Assembly: GCA_019916065.1 (NCBI GenBank) | Contig: CM034240.1 | Location: 37,189,389 to 37,253,388 of the forward strand | Direction: 5' to 3' | Length of the DNA: 64,000 nt | Source: Vitellaria paradoxa | Lineage: Eukaryota > Streptophyta > Magnoliopsida > Ericales > Sapotaceae | Notes under the pieces: generated by a model | Databases searched by the model: none | What the model was told of the DNA's origin: nothing | What the model saw: only the letters and a program-made list of their open reading frames with translations | Translations under genes and position numbers: made by a program | Shown here: positions 46,796 to 59,199 of the stretch, piece by piece | Numbering within the stretch: position 1 is the first letter of the stretch | Layout of the letters: each line of letters begins with the position of its first letter

Positions 46796-47720
46796 TACCA
46801 CGCAACGGTAACTTATCATGGCGTATTTGACAGAAGGCTTGGCCCAACAACGTCGCAGCGGTCCAATTTGTTGCTATGTACCAGACAAACGCGCGACTGG
46901 ATACCAAGTCATGGACCATGACGTGGGCCCAACGAAAGGCATGTTCGCGGCCCTATACCACACACGTGACACCTGTCAGAGTAGGGCACACGGACCATAC
47001 GAGTTGTCTGATTGCACAGTCCGCATCTTTATGTAATTTACCTTGGACTTTCTTAAAAAATAGATAGGCCCGTTCGGAGAAAAAATAAAAATTAAAAAAA
47101 AATATTAACTTTTAATATTTTAGATATTTGGTAAAGTATCAAAAATTACTAACAATTTTACGTATCAGATTGTCAACACACCAACTTTTTCTAGTTGATG
47201 AGAGGTATAATCGTTATCTCACTTTAATCTAATTTAAAATTATTAAATTTTTATCAAACATACAAAAAGATGCTAAAAGTTATTAAAATTTTTATTTATT
47301 TTACCAAATAGTTTAAAGTTACTAAAAAATTTCTATTTATTTTAGTAAACACTTTAATCTAATTTAAAAATTATTAAAATTTTTATCAAACATATAAAAG
47401 ATGTTAAAAATTATTAAAAATTTTTATTTATTTTACCAAATAATTGAAAATTACTAAAAAAATTCCTATTTATTTAGTAAACACATCAAAAATCTCGCCA
47501 ATCAATTTTTGCTTTTAAAAAAAAAAGGTCTGAAAAGTTGAACTAAGATTGAACATTCGAACGGGAACACATAGCCCTCCTCAAGGGCGGAGAAAAAAAG
47601 AAGGGAAGCTAAAGCACGTGACAAAGTTTTCGCCAAAGCTACGTTTGATTTGAACGTTGAATGATAAAGATAAATAGTATTATGCAATAAAATATAAGAT
47701 TAAGTATAAAATGAGAATAA
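46796..47720. other. GC-richer island and tandem repeat (copy 2)
   Basis: Counterpart of 11339-12276. It contains the ACGTG-rich island (to about 47035), whose 72-codon ORF (46818-47036) is open only in this copy, and the 130 bp tandem duplication at 47222-47483. Confidence 0.4.
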
Positions 47721-47992
47721 GCCTCGAAAGGGGTAGTCGAGTTAGTTCGGATGGCGGGTTTGAAGGGCCTGGGATCAATAGGTGTTGGATTCGACTCCTC
47801 TTGGGAGCAGTCCTTCCTCTAATTGTGGAGGGCCATCTAACAGCTTTCTCGGCTGAACCGATCAGCCAAGGCTTGCATAGGCTGGTTTACCTCCTCGTGG
47901 TTCTTTGCCAGTTAGGGTCACAGGACGGGTTTCACCCAGTGCACATCTATGGGTAGCGGCTGCATGTTTCTCCCCGACCCCAGAAGAATAAT
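47721..47992 (+). mobile_element. tRNA-derived SINE (copy 2)
   Basis: Counterpart of 12277-12547, with the same ATGAGAATAA target duplication (47711-47720 and 47993-48002), box A and box B. It has one extra T in the GGCGGGTTTGAAG stretch. Confidence 0.85.
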
Positions 47993-48002
47993 ATGAGAAT
48001 AA

Positions 48003-49814
48003 TTTTTATATGAGATTAGATTTTTAGTGTTTGGTTGGTGAGATATAAAATATTATATGATATTATTTTTTTAATATTTGGCTGATGCTATATAAAATGG
48101 GATAAAAATATAATTTGACATGAGATATGATAGAAGGTAATTTTTAAAACTTAAATTTTGGCCATCGTCTCGTTTCCCAAAAAAAAATTGACTATAGTCT
48201 AGTGAGATAGTATATTCTCCATTTTGGAGATTAACAATTTGTAGGGATTTCTAATCCCTTCTATATATATATATATATATATATATATTGTCAAACACAA
48301 TATTTGTAAGTATTATAAGGATTACAAGTTTAATCCCTCTCCCAAGTCACCCAAGCAAACAGTGCCTCAACATGCACGTAGAGAAACAAATTTTTCAATG
48401 CAATTAATTATGCCCCAAAAAAAAAAATGCATAGACATGTATTTGCAAGTTTTGTTAGGAGAAAAAAGATAATAATAGATGAAAATAAAAAGAAAGAAAA
48501 AAAAAAGCTCAAAATCTCTTCATTTTCATTTTTCTCAAAGTTAGGAAGAAGCTGCAAATAAGAGGAAATTTCATCAATGAATTTTTCAAAATACTATATT
48601 TATCCCTTTAATTAAGACCAAATAAAAAGATTGCTTCATTGCATATTTGTTTTAAAGGATAACTAGCAAAGAAAAGTGTATTGAAGGATAGAATAATATT
48701 TTATTTCTTTTTATTTTTTCTCAACTCAAAAATGAGGAAAAAGAAAATCATTAATGCCACGTTTGATATATGGATTTGTGAGGAAAAAAAATAAAAAGAA
48801 AAGAAAATTTATAATTTATGCAATTTTTTTTATACTTAATCGAGTAAAAATTAAATTTTGTTGATAGATATTATCTATTTTCTTCTTATTTGTCTAATTC
48901 AATAAAAAATAAATAAATATGACTTTTTCACTTCATTTTATATTCTTATCATTTTTATTTACTTTTTCTTTCTTTTCACGAATCCATGTTCCAAACATAA
49001 CATATATTTTTTTTTTTCTAAACTCCACAATATATAAAAGAAAACTATTATCATTTTCCTTATTTCTCTTCTTTCCTTATTAATCTTTTTTTTTTTATTT
49101 CATTTTCTAAACTCTCAAACGAAGTATAAACGAATGACGTATTTGACAGGTCTATTTTTCTTTCTAAATCTGTCATTTTAAACAACCTATTCATCCCAAG
49201 CACATCATTTTAAACGATATATTTAAATTTTAATTCCCTGAAAACGTCATTTTAACGATTTATTTAAGGCCTAAATCAAATTTTATTCACTTCTAACTCT
49301 AAATCAAATTCACCCTAAATTTGAAATTAAGATTGGTAGAATTTCACCTTGACTTAAAATTACTTGGAACGATTCAGCTAAGCCCAATGCTAAATAAATT
49401 GTTCACATATTAACCATTTAAACTGAAATCCGGGTAAATGCTTTCGAAATAATTTTTGAAAAAAAAAATATTTATAGTTGTTTTGGGTGTTCATTTTTTT
49501 TAATACTAGTTTTTATTTTTTTAGTTTTTCAACATGCTACTCATTTTTTTTATTTTTGTGTTTAAAAGATTATTTGTGTTAGCAAGCATATTTGTTTATT
49601 TTTTAAATAAATTTTAGTTCTTTTTTCATTTTCTGATTTTTTGACTATGATTTTTATTTTATTTACTTTAAAAAAAAAAGTTAAGAGGTGATGAATTATC
49701 TAAATATGTTAATGAATTTAACTGATCCAATCAACCATTTAATTTAAAAACAATGAGTGGCATTTTAGCAAAATGATTTTCTTCTTTCTTTCTTTCTTTT
49801 TTTTTTCAGTTAAC
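48003..49814. other. AT-rich intergenic DNA (copy 2)
   Basis: Counterpart of 12558-14375. No gene; TA microsatellite at about 48262-48288. Confidence 0.45.
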
Positions 49815-49817
49815 TAA

Positions 49818-50132
49818 GGTGGCATTTGGTTTATTTTTTTATTTTCTATTTTCATTTTATGTTTTAAAAATCTTAAAATAAAGAAATAGAAAATACTCTC
49901 TTTTCATTATTTTGAAATTTTTCTTACTTTGATTGAAAATACTCAAAATAACTTTTGTCATTTTTCATTTTATGTGTAAACTCATTTTATATTTTCTAAA
50001 ACAAATTTTAAAAACAAAAGTGACCAAATACGTTTTGACTTTTTTTTCTTATTTTCAAAAACATAAAATAAAAAATGAGTTCAAAATGGAAAATAAAAAA
50101 TAAAAAAATAAAAAAACAAACCAAATGAGCCC
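49818..50132. mobile_element. Tourist-like MITE, family A (copy 2)
   Basis: Counterpart of 14379-14693, flanked by TAA at 49815-49817 and 50133-50135. Confidence 0.8.
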
Positions 50133-51162
50133 TAAATATCTTGAACCCGATTTACAAAAATTTATTTGAGATCGACAGGTTACGACTTAAACCTAATTAG
50201 CGTAATTTTTATATAAATTAAATTCGGATAAATTTATATACATATATATATATATATGTATATATAATAATTAACTATTTGAATTCAACTCAAATATTTA
50301 ACAAGTTAAATATAGAGCTCATTTGGAATTTTGACAACGACTTTTAAACTTGGAAATTTTTTTTATAAGTTTTGAAGTTTTCTTTCTTTTTTTTTTTTTT
50401 TGGTGTTTGTTTATGATTTGACAAAAAATTTGAGCAAAAGTGATAGTGTTCAATTTTATTAAAAAAAATCAGAAACTTTTAGAGTATTTTAAAAATTTTT
50501 AGAACTTTTTACAATATGTCAAAATATAATTAATGTCAAAAAATTCAAAATTCGTTTGCACAGATGGTAAATAGTTCGTTCAAACAGATTTGACCAGATT
50601 AAAGTGTCAAAAAAATTTTAATTCATGCAAACAGATGATAAATGGTGTCCGTTAAAACGAATTTTGACAGACCACAATGAATATTGTTTTGGAAAATGCA
50701 TTGTTATTTAATATTTATTTTAATTTTTTTATGGTAGATATATTTTTCTGAAAATGATAACAGTTGTATCTTCTGAAATATTTAAAAAATTTTTGAAATT
50801 CTTTAAAAAAATTTAGAGCTACAAGCGAGCTCTTAAGCACATATAGAAACACGGTAATTTTATGAATCATACTTAAATAGTAAATTATTCGGCTCGAATT
50901 GGCTTATAACTCTCTTCCCACAAATCCAGACACTTTGCTAGGAGTATCAAAATTATCTAAAAAATTAAAATTTTAAAAGTTTTTAATTTTTTTAATTAAA
51001 TTTTGTCTCGTATTATTTTTATATGACTTTAACATTAATTTTTAATTTTTACAAAATTCCAAACTATTTATTTTTGTTTTTTTTTATTGCTAACTATCAA
51101 TTTTGAAATTTGGGTTGTGTTCTACAGAGTTGTCTAGTAAAAGCAAATGCTCGTTTAGATTG

Positions 51163-51312
51163 TCAGGTTTTGCAGATTTTTACAGCGGAGAGAGTTGTCT
51201 TATCATCACCTTTGCAAGGAACCTTCCCAGTAAAGTCACATCTCTCCTCCGTACCCAATAACAAAATCAATGCAGAGAAAGCGGCCAGCAGAAGGCTCAA
51301 TAATGCATTCAT
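51163..51312 (-). CDS. Possible 49-residue secreted cysteine-containing peptide (copy 2)
   Basis: Counterpart of 15729-15878, with the same start, hydrophobic leader, three cysteines and stop. The block has no indels between copies, unlike the flanking A/T runs, but that may only reflect its lack of homopolymers. No upstream or downstream exon was recognised. Confidence 0.35.
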   Translation of the reverse strand: MNALLSLLLAAFSALILLLGTEERCDFTGKVPCKGDDKTTLSAVKICKT

Positions 51313-51479
51313 GACAGTGAAGCTGTATTAATTAGCGTCAGAAAGCCTGGGAAATATTGGACTCCGAGATTTCATTAGACGTAGCCAAATTTTGAAAATT
51401 TTAAATTTTAAAAATTTCTGCAGATGTTTAGTTGCTCAAAAAATTGGTGGAGAAGTATAATAAAAATATAAAAATTTAA

Positions 51480-51635
51480 GTGTCGTTTGGAGTAACGAAA
51501 AATTTTAAAAAATAATAAAAATATTAAAAAATTTTAAAAGTTATTCACTTTTTATCTCACTGCACGAATTACGAATCTGTAACTTATTTCACTTTATCTC
51601 ATTTTGTTTCACATTTTACCACTCTAAACGCACCT
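51480..51635. mobile_element. Tourist-like MITE (copy 2)
   Basis: Counterpart of 16045-16200 with TAA on both sides. Confidence 0.65.
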
Positions 51636-51818
51636 TAATGTAAAAGTGATATGTGACTAAATTTGATTAGAAGAAAATATAAAAAATTAGTAAAAGTTAA
51701 GTAAATTTCGGTTCTTTTGACTAGCTAAACACCTTCAAAATTTTCAAATTTTGAATTATGAAAATATTTATAAATTTTTTATAAAAATTTACGAATTTTT
51801 ATAAATCTTCATATTTAA

Positions 51819-52121
51819 GGGTGTTTGGAGACACAATTTTTAATAATTTTTGGTATTTTTATCAAAAGTTGCTAACTATAATTTTTAGTGTGTTTAGTGA
51901 AATAAGAAATAATATTTAGTAATTTTTTTATAACTTTTGAGTATTTAGTAAAATTTTTGACAATTTCTAATAATTTTTAGCCACTGCTAGCAACTTTTGA
52001 TAATGTTTGAGTTAAGAAGTTATTGTAATTGAGCAAAAAAGTGACAAAAATTGATAGTTTACTAAACACTCAAAGATCAAAAGTTGATAGTTTTTTTACT
52101 AAAAATTATGCCTCCAAACAC
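51819..52121. mobile_element. MITE with GTGTTTGGAG ends (copy 2)
   Basis: Counterpart of 16382-16685 with the same terminal inverted repeat. The ORF at 52029-52226 crosses its end and is a chance frame. Confidence 0.65.
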
Positions 52122-52547
52122 AACAAATTTTCAAAAAAATTTTTGCACAAAACTCTAAAAAAATATTGTACAAATCCATTCAAACAAATACTTCGAATAA
52201 ATTTTTCACTATTCATCTCTATTTAATTGTGGTTTATTGGCTGCACTCTAAATATCAAATAATGATTATTTTTCTTTTTGCAATTTATAGAGTTCCAAAT
52301 GAACCTTATACTTTTGTCTAAAAATGAATAAAAATTGAGTTTTATTAACAGTACCACAGGAGTACTTATAAAGAACCAATGAATATATGACACATAATAA
52401 TATCTCTTACTTTGATAGAGATGTGCATTAAAAACGTACGAAATATTACTGCATGATAAATTTTTATTGATTTTAGTTGGATGCCCTAGAACATTTTTTA
52501 ACGAATGCCATAAAAATTAAACAAACAAAATGTATTGAAAAAATTAA

Positions 52548-52883
52548 AGTGACATTTTGTTTGCTATTCTATTTTCTATTTTTTATTTTTATTTTATGTT
52601 TTAAAACTCTCAAAACAAGAAAATATAAAATACTCTATTTTTTGTTATTTTGATATTTTCTTTATTTTGGGTTAAAAATGTTCAAAATAATTTTTTATTA
52701 TTTTTTATTTTATGTGTAACCTAATTTTTTGTTTTCTAAAATAAAATTTGAAAATACAAGTGGGCAAATTGTTTTGAGCTGTTTTCCTTATTTTCAAAAA
52801 TGTAAAATGAAAAATGAGTTCGAAACAAAAGATAGAAAACAAAAGCATAAGACAAAAAATAGAAAAGTAAACCAAATGATCCT
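52548..52883. mobile_element. Tourist-like MITE, family A, second member (copy 2)
   Basis: Counterpart of 17110-17445, flanked by TAA at 52545-52547 and 52884-52886. Confidence 0.75.
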
Positions 52884-52894
52884 TAAATAAATAA

Positions 52895-53409
52895 GGTAGT
52901 GTTTGGAGTGGTAAAAAATAAGATAAATTGGACAAATTGAGATAAAATGTGATTTTGAAATTAATTTTAGCATTTGGTATTTTCTTTCCAAACTATATTT
53001 TTGGAAGATAAACAGTAACAAACCGTTAGAATGGTTTCCAAATTCGTCCTAACAGATTAAAAAAAATCAATACCCAACGTTCTGCACAATAGTTCTACTT
53101 TCTCTCTTGACAGTTATAAATCGTTAAAATGATTTTTCTAAATCTATTCTAACGGATTCAAAAAAATTCATATAAAATAACGACAATGATACTTATTTAA
53201 AAATTTTCGACTCGAATAATATAATTGTTAATAAAAATTTACGTACTAGGTTAACCTCCTTCTATATTTTTATTGTTTTAATGAAATATTAAAATTTTTT
53301 AAAATTAGTAAAGACGGAAAAATATAAATGTATAATAGGAAGTTTTATTGATTTACAGTTGGAAATTTATGTGTGTTTTTTTTTATTTGTTGACACTCCA
53401 AACAAACCC
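52895..53409. mobile_element. Tourist-like MITE, 0.5 kb (copy 2)
   Basis: Counterpart of 17457-17969, flanked by TAA at 52892-52894 and 53410-53412. Confidence 0.75.
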
Positions 53410-53458
53410 TAAATGCTAATGCCAAGAACTAGGGCACGACCTTTCTTTTTTTTTATTT

Positions 53459-53698
53459 GGTACGACTTTTTATTTGAACAATAGATGCATGTGAATTTCA
53501 TGGTGATGCATCAATGCTTCACGTGACAACTAATGCACACCGTAAGTAGAGCTCCTCCAACAAGCAAGAATTTTTTTTTTTTTTTGGTACGACTTTTTAT
53601 TTGAACAATAGATGCATGTGAATTTAATGGTGATGCATCAATACTTTAACTAACAACTAATGCACCTCGTGAGCAGAGCTCCTCAAACAAGCAAGAAT
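53459..53698. repeat. Tandem duplication, about 111 bp x 2 (copy 2)
   Basis: Counterpart of 18019-18256. Both units start GGTACGACTTTTTATTTGAA. Confidence 0.85.
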
Positions 53699-55235
53699 AG
53701 GCTTTCAAATTCATGCGATTGAATGTGTCTCTTCCACATTTAGCGTCGAATTCATTTTAAATAAAATTCTTGTATCTCCTAAACGTTAAGGGTGCAATCG
53801 AAGCCTCAAAAAATAAGTAAAAAAATAATAAAAAATATAATTTGAATAATTTTTTAACGTTTAACGTATAACTATCAAATCATATTTTTTAGTGATAAAT
53901 AGTGTTATTTTTTATTTTTGCGTTAGTTGTTTGGAGAGAGAATTCATTTGAACGGTTTTTTGAGTCTGTTCGAACGATTTTATGTTAGAATTTTTAAAAT
54001 TTGTTAAAAAATTTTTGAGATTTGTAGAAAGTTATTAGGATTTATGAAGATGTTATTGCGGTTTGTAAAATATTTATTGAGGTTTGTAAAAATTTAATGG
54101 GATATGTAGATATATATAAATTTATAGAAATTTCAAAAAGTACAAGAATGACAATATTTGTTAGAGAATTTTATAGATTTTCAAAGGTTATTATAAAATT
54201 TTTCAGAGATTTATTCACTTTTTAAGTATTTTTTTTTTTAAATATCACTTTTTCAATTTGCCAAATACACCCTATATGTTTTTGGTTGTTTTTCTAGGAG
54301 TCATTTGACTCGTTAAAATTTATTAAAATTTACAAAAAAAAATTATAAAAAAAGTTATAGTTTTTTTTTAATTTCTTCTAATTAAATTTTATCACGTGTT
54401 ATTTTTACATTAATTTTTTAATTTTTTTTACCATCCAAACACTACATTAAGATGCGACTCGTTTGGCACGTGGCAGAACGGATCTAGAATATTAGTCGAG
54501 TGGAGGTGAAATTATATTTGTTTATTGAGTTGTATTTTGTTTATTTAATAACTACGAAGGTACAAATAAAATGTTTAAAAATAATTTAGAAATTTGGGCA
54601 TAATTGATGACTTTATAACTTCATTAAAGAAATATATTTGTTTAAATATAATTTTATGAAGTTGTTTTTATAATTTTAAATTATTTTTTAAATATACTTT
54701 TATGAAATTATCTTACAATTTTAAATATGGTTGTTTCAATATAGTTTTTAATTTATTTCGTTAAACATAGTTTTTAAATTTTATTTTGTAATTTGTTTAG
54801 GTACCCATTTATTGAATAAATGAAGGTAAATTTTGTTTTTAGAATTTGTGTATCAATGTATTTTATGAATTATGAAGATTTTGTTGAAGGAATTATGTTA
54901 AAATAAAATTTTTAAAACTATTTTGCCCACAAAAAGCTCAAAAGTTTTAAATTTTTAATTCTTTTGCTTTTGTGCTTTTAACTTTTTTCTTTTACCTAAA
55001 AAATCTAATTTATATTATAGTGTACACATATGCATAACCAAACTCATTTGACATTTTAAAGGTCAAAAAAAAAAAAAAAAAAACAAAAACAAAAACAAAA
55101 AAGAAAGAAAGAAAGAAGAAAAAAAAAAATAACCCCATAATCGGGGACCAGACGAAGCTAAGTTAATCCCACGTTTGGTTGGATGTAAATAGAAAGGAGG
55201 GGGGAAAAAGAGGAGATAATATCTTATTTTATTAT
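53699..55235. other. AT-rich intergenic DNA (copy 2)
   Basis: Counterpart of 18257-19790, with a family M MITE near 54295-54447 and the poly(A)/AAAAC tract near 55065-55127. No gene. Confidence 0.5.
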
Positions 55236-55238
55236 TTA

Positions 55239-56249
55239 GGCTTGGTTTGGAAATAAATTTAGTTAATTTTTTTAGCTACCTAGTAGGGATGGCCATCTCG
55301 GCCGACCTGTTCGTACCCTATCTGATCCCTGTCCAAAAAAAGTAGGGGATTCAGGAATTTTTTGGGGATTGGGCAGGGTATGGGGACATTTTTTAAAAAA
55401 ATTTCAGGGGTCGGATAGGGTACGGGTATGAGTCTGTCCCCGCCCTGTACTCTATCTTACCTATTCCCTGACCTTACCAATATTCTTGTATATATATATA
55501 TATATATATTTAATTTTTTAGTGTGTTTGTTACGACAAATTTCTCAATAAGGTAGTGAATTAAGATTTTGAATTTCTTTATCTATCACCTTCCGATTAAA
55601 TTACTTTGTTTTCTAGTTTACAAAAAAACTATAAATTGAGATAGACCAACTGTGAATGTTTCTTTGTTTACTTTCTTATTTTAAACCGTAGAACCTATTA
55701 ATATGGTAAGAAAATAGAAACTTATTAATATGGTAGGAAAATAAAAAATTTATAAATGCTTTCCAAATATATATATATATATATATGGTATTTTTCAATT
55801 TTTTAAATATATATTAGGATTTTTCTTCATTTTCTTATAAGTCATATTTTAAAATTTTTGTATTTTTATATTTTTTTCAATTCAGGTACCCGTTTCTTCA
55901 TGGGGATCCCCATTCCCCATTTGGGTCGGGGATGGGTGGTAAAAATAAATTTCCAATGGAGATTGGGTAGGGTATGTGAATTGATTTTAGTTTGGAGATC
56001 GAGTATGGAGATATGCGTACCCGTCCCCTACCCGCCCCATGCCCATCCTTACTACCTAGTAGCTAGCTAAATTTGTGTTTGAGAAGGAAAAAAGTTACTT
56101 TTTTTGAGATGGCTAACTTAGTTTTGTTAATTTGATATTTTTACCCTTAAAATTTTAAAAGAATGTTAAAATGTAAGAGGGTAAATTTGACCAAATACTG
56201 TTGAAGTAACTATTAATTTAATTAATAGTTACTGATACCAAACGAAGCC
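55239..56249. mobile_element. Tourist-like MITE, family B, split by a nested hAT (copy 2)
   Basis: Counterpart of 19794-20803. The halves are 55239-55283 and 56052-56249. Confidence 0.75.
55284..56051. mobile_element. Non-autonomous hAT nested in a MITE (copy 2)
   Basis: Counterpart of 19840-20606, with the CTACCTAG duplication at 55276-55283 and 56052-56059 and the same TARGGATG ends. Confidence 0.88.
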
Positions 56250-57064
56250 TTGATTAGAGAGAAAAGTGAAAAATGAGAAAAAATGAATGAAAAATAGGGT
56301 AAAAGAATAAAAGTAGAATAGTACATTTTTATCCTTCTAAAAAGAAAAGTTAAGGAAAAAATGAAAAAAGAGAGCCAGAGAGAGGAAAGTGTAATAAAAA
56401 ATTAAAAAAGTGAAATTACATAAGATGTTTAGTTGATCAAAATTAATCAAAATTTATTAATTTTTATTAACTTTTTATATTTTCTTTTAATTAAATTTTA
56501 CTACATATCACTTTTATATTAAATTTTTTTTACTTTTACTGTAATTTTTAAAAAAATTTTACCAATCACACACTTTCTTAATATATATATATATATATCG
56601 TTTACTTTCATTCTACTTCTCCACTCAACCAAATGCACTTTTTTTCCGCTCACTTTTATTCGTCCTGGACTTTCTTTGTTCCAAAAACACTGAGATGATT
56701 TGAAAGGAAGAGATTAAGCCACGTATATTTCTTGCCCTTGAATGCCTTAATCTCCGTACCCTTCTTATGCACGTGGCGATAGGATAGGTTTTTCAATTAT
56801 TCAAAAAGGAGACGCGTGCATGGCGTGTGAGCATGAACATATGAAAATTATTGAAGGTTGTTTGTAAAATTTAAATACAAAGTGATATAAAAATAAAATT
56901 AAATGATAGTTATAAATCTAAAATTTAAATATTAAGGGATATAAAAATAAAATTAAATATGACAGTTGTAAAATTAAAGTGCTGGGATGTGAAAGTTATT
57001 AAAGATTATTTGTAAAATTTAAATAATAAAAGAATATAAAACTAAAAAAACAAGTCACACTTTT
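56250..57064. other. Intergenic DNA with a family M MITE (copy 2)
   Basis: Counterpart of 20804-21614, including a family M MITE at about 56420-56575 and the non-repetitive, ACGTGGC-containing stretch at about 56640-56850. No gene. Confidence 0.5.
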
Positions 57065-57067
57065 TAA

Positions 57068-58169
57068 GTGTCCGTTTGGCTACTATTTTATTTTCATTTT
57101 TTTATTTTTTGTTTTTAGTGTTTTTGAAAATTGAACATGAAAATTCATTTGATAAAATTATTTTCAGTTTTCTAAAAAATAAAAATTATTTTCAAAATTT
57201 TCAAAAATTATGTAAATAGAGAAAAAGTGTTTTTTTTTAAATTTTCATTTTCAGTTTTCATTTTTTTACACAACTACTACCAATTATAACTATGAACCAC
57301 CACAAGTTGCTAATCTCCACCAACACTTGACCATCACCTCTCACTGCTGCCACTACCTACCACCTATCTTTGGTCACTGCGTAAATATATAATTATTTAG
57401 TATAAAAATATTTAATTAATATATAAAATATATTAATATATTAAACTAATAATATATTATTTTTAATCCTATAAAATATATTAAATGTAATTTAATTAAT
57501 AATTAATTTTATCAATAATTAATTTAATATATTAATTATATATTAAATATATTAATTAACTAAATTATATTAATTATAATTGAATTTAATTATTTAAATT
57601 AATATAGACATATTTTATTAAATTATTTTTAATAAAAAATATAATTAAAATAAGTACATTTAATTAATTTAATTAAAATGAACTAATTAAATTAATATAA
57701 AAATAATTTAATATAAATTATTTAAATAAAAATATAATTAAATTATGTTGAATATATTTTATTTTTATTGAATTAAATTATTTTGAAAAATATTATAATT
57801 AAAATAATTAAATTTAACTAATCAAATTGATTAATTAAATCAAATTAATTTAAGTTAATTAATTAACAAGAAATATATTTTATTAAATTATTTTTAAAAA
57901 TAATTATAATAAATTATGTTTAATATATTTTATTTTTATTAGATTAAATTATTATTAATAATTAAAATAATTAAATTTATTAAATTTAATTAATTAACAA
58001 CTATAATTGCCAATTAATAACTATCATTACCAAATGCATTTTTCATGTTTTTATTTTTTTTAACTATGGAAATGAAAACTAAAAAGAAAGAACTAAATAC
58101 AAAAATTAAAAATTGACATAAAAATTGAATATAGAAACTGAAAACTGACAGTTTTATCAAACAGGCTCT
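57068..58169 (+). mobile_element. AT-rich PIF/Harbinger-like element X, complete
   Basis: An 1102 bp element with ends GTGTCCGTTTGGCTAC and, inverted, GAGCCTGTTTGATAAAACTG. It is flanked by TAA (57065-57067 and 58170-58172). Near the left end is a block rich in CCACCA and CACCTCTCACTGCTGCCACT. The rest is nearly pure A/T with frequent TTAATTAA. It lacks coding capacity. It is the family partner of 944-2444 and the intact version of the segment cut by the gap in copy 1. Confidence 0.75.
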
Positions 58170-58951
58170 AAGTTATATAATTTTTTTAACTCTCCGTGCA
58201 ACTTTTAATCTACTTGCTTGACTAAGTTACCATATAAAAGAGGAATTATTAAAAATTAGTTCAAGATTGTGTTTGGTAAATAATAAAAAAAAGGCTCAAA
58301 CTTTTAATTTTTTCAAAATTTTCAATTTTTTTAACCTTCTACACTTCTAACATTTTGCATCAAAATTTACAAAACACATAATTTTTTTTCCACGCACAGA
58401 ACACTAACCCTATCAAAAATTTTTAATTTTTTTTAACTTTTACAATTTTTTACCCAAGATATAATATAGACAGTGTTAACATTTAGAGAAATATTGTAAA
58501 AAATTAACAAAAATTTTCATAACAAATGGATCCTAAATTATCCTAGATAATAAATAACTCATCCACATGGTCACAAATCTAAGGCCTGGTTTGTGGAAAA
58601 AAAAAAAAAAAAAAAACTAAACTAAAATGTTAACTATTGAAAAATTATTTTTTTTTGAGAAGGAAAAAATTAGCTTTTTAATAGTTAACATTTTAGTTTT
58701 TTTTTAAATTTAATATTTTTGCCCTTCATGTTTAAGAAAATTTAAAATATAAGAAAATAAATTTAATTATTTATAAAAATTTTAAAAATTATGTAGGTAA
58801 TGTTGAGACTTTTCAAACTAAACCTAAATACTTGCTCCTAAAATCTGTTGCCCTTCATATTTAAAAAAAAAATTAAAATATAAAAGATAAATTTAATTAT
58901 TTTAAAAAAAGTTAAAAAATTAAGTACGAAGACATTTCAAACGAAGCTTAA
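58170..58951. other. AT-rich DNA with degenerate MITE-like segments
   Basis: No gene. A segment starting TAAGGCCTGGTTTGTGG (58580) and ending near CAAACTAAACCTAAATAC (58830) resembles a diverged member of MITE family B. A related tail ends at CATTTCAAACGAAGCTTAAG (58952). Confidence 0.5.
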
Positions 58952-59196
58952 GGCTTGGTTTGGAAACAAATTTAGCTAACTTTTTACTAGCTAGTTAAAA
59001 AAACGTAAGCTAAATTTGTGTTTAGAAAGGAAAAAAAAAAAAGTGACTTTTTTTAAGGTGGCTAACTTGTTTTATTAATTTGACATTTTTATTCTTGAAA
59101 GTTTAAAAAAAATTAAAATATAAGAAGATAAATTTAACTAAACATTATTGAAATAGTTATTAACTTAACTAATGACTATCAATGCCAAACGGAGCC
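58952..59196. mobile_element. Tourist-like MITE, family B, uninterrupted
   Basis: A 245 bp element with ends GGCTTGGTTTGGAAAC and, inverted, GGCTCCGTTTGGCATTG. It is flanked by TAA (58949-58951 and 59197-59199). It aligns with the two halves of 19794-20803 and shows what that MITE looked like before the hAT inserted. Confidence 0.8.
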
Positions 59197-59199
59197 TAA

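Larger units (their letters stand above)
35541..57590. repeat. 22 kb direct repeat, copy 2
   Basis: This is the counterpart of 1-22131 and is about 80 bases shorter overall. It is continuous on both sides: upstream it joins the intron of the GH47 gene, so the last exon is spliced in context, and downstream it runs through the AT-rich element that is truncated in copy 1. This copy is therefore likely to reflect the true chromosome structure. The coordinate offset falls from 35540 at the start to about 35434 near copy-1 base 15700, then rises to 35459 at the end, so indel bias changes sign along the alignment. Confidence 0.95.
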
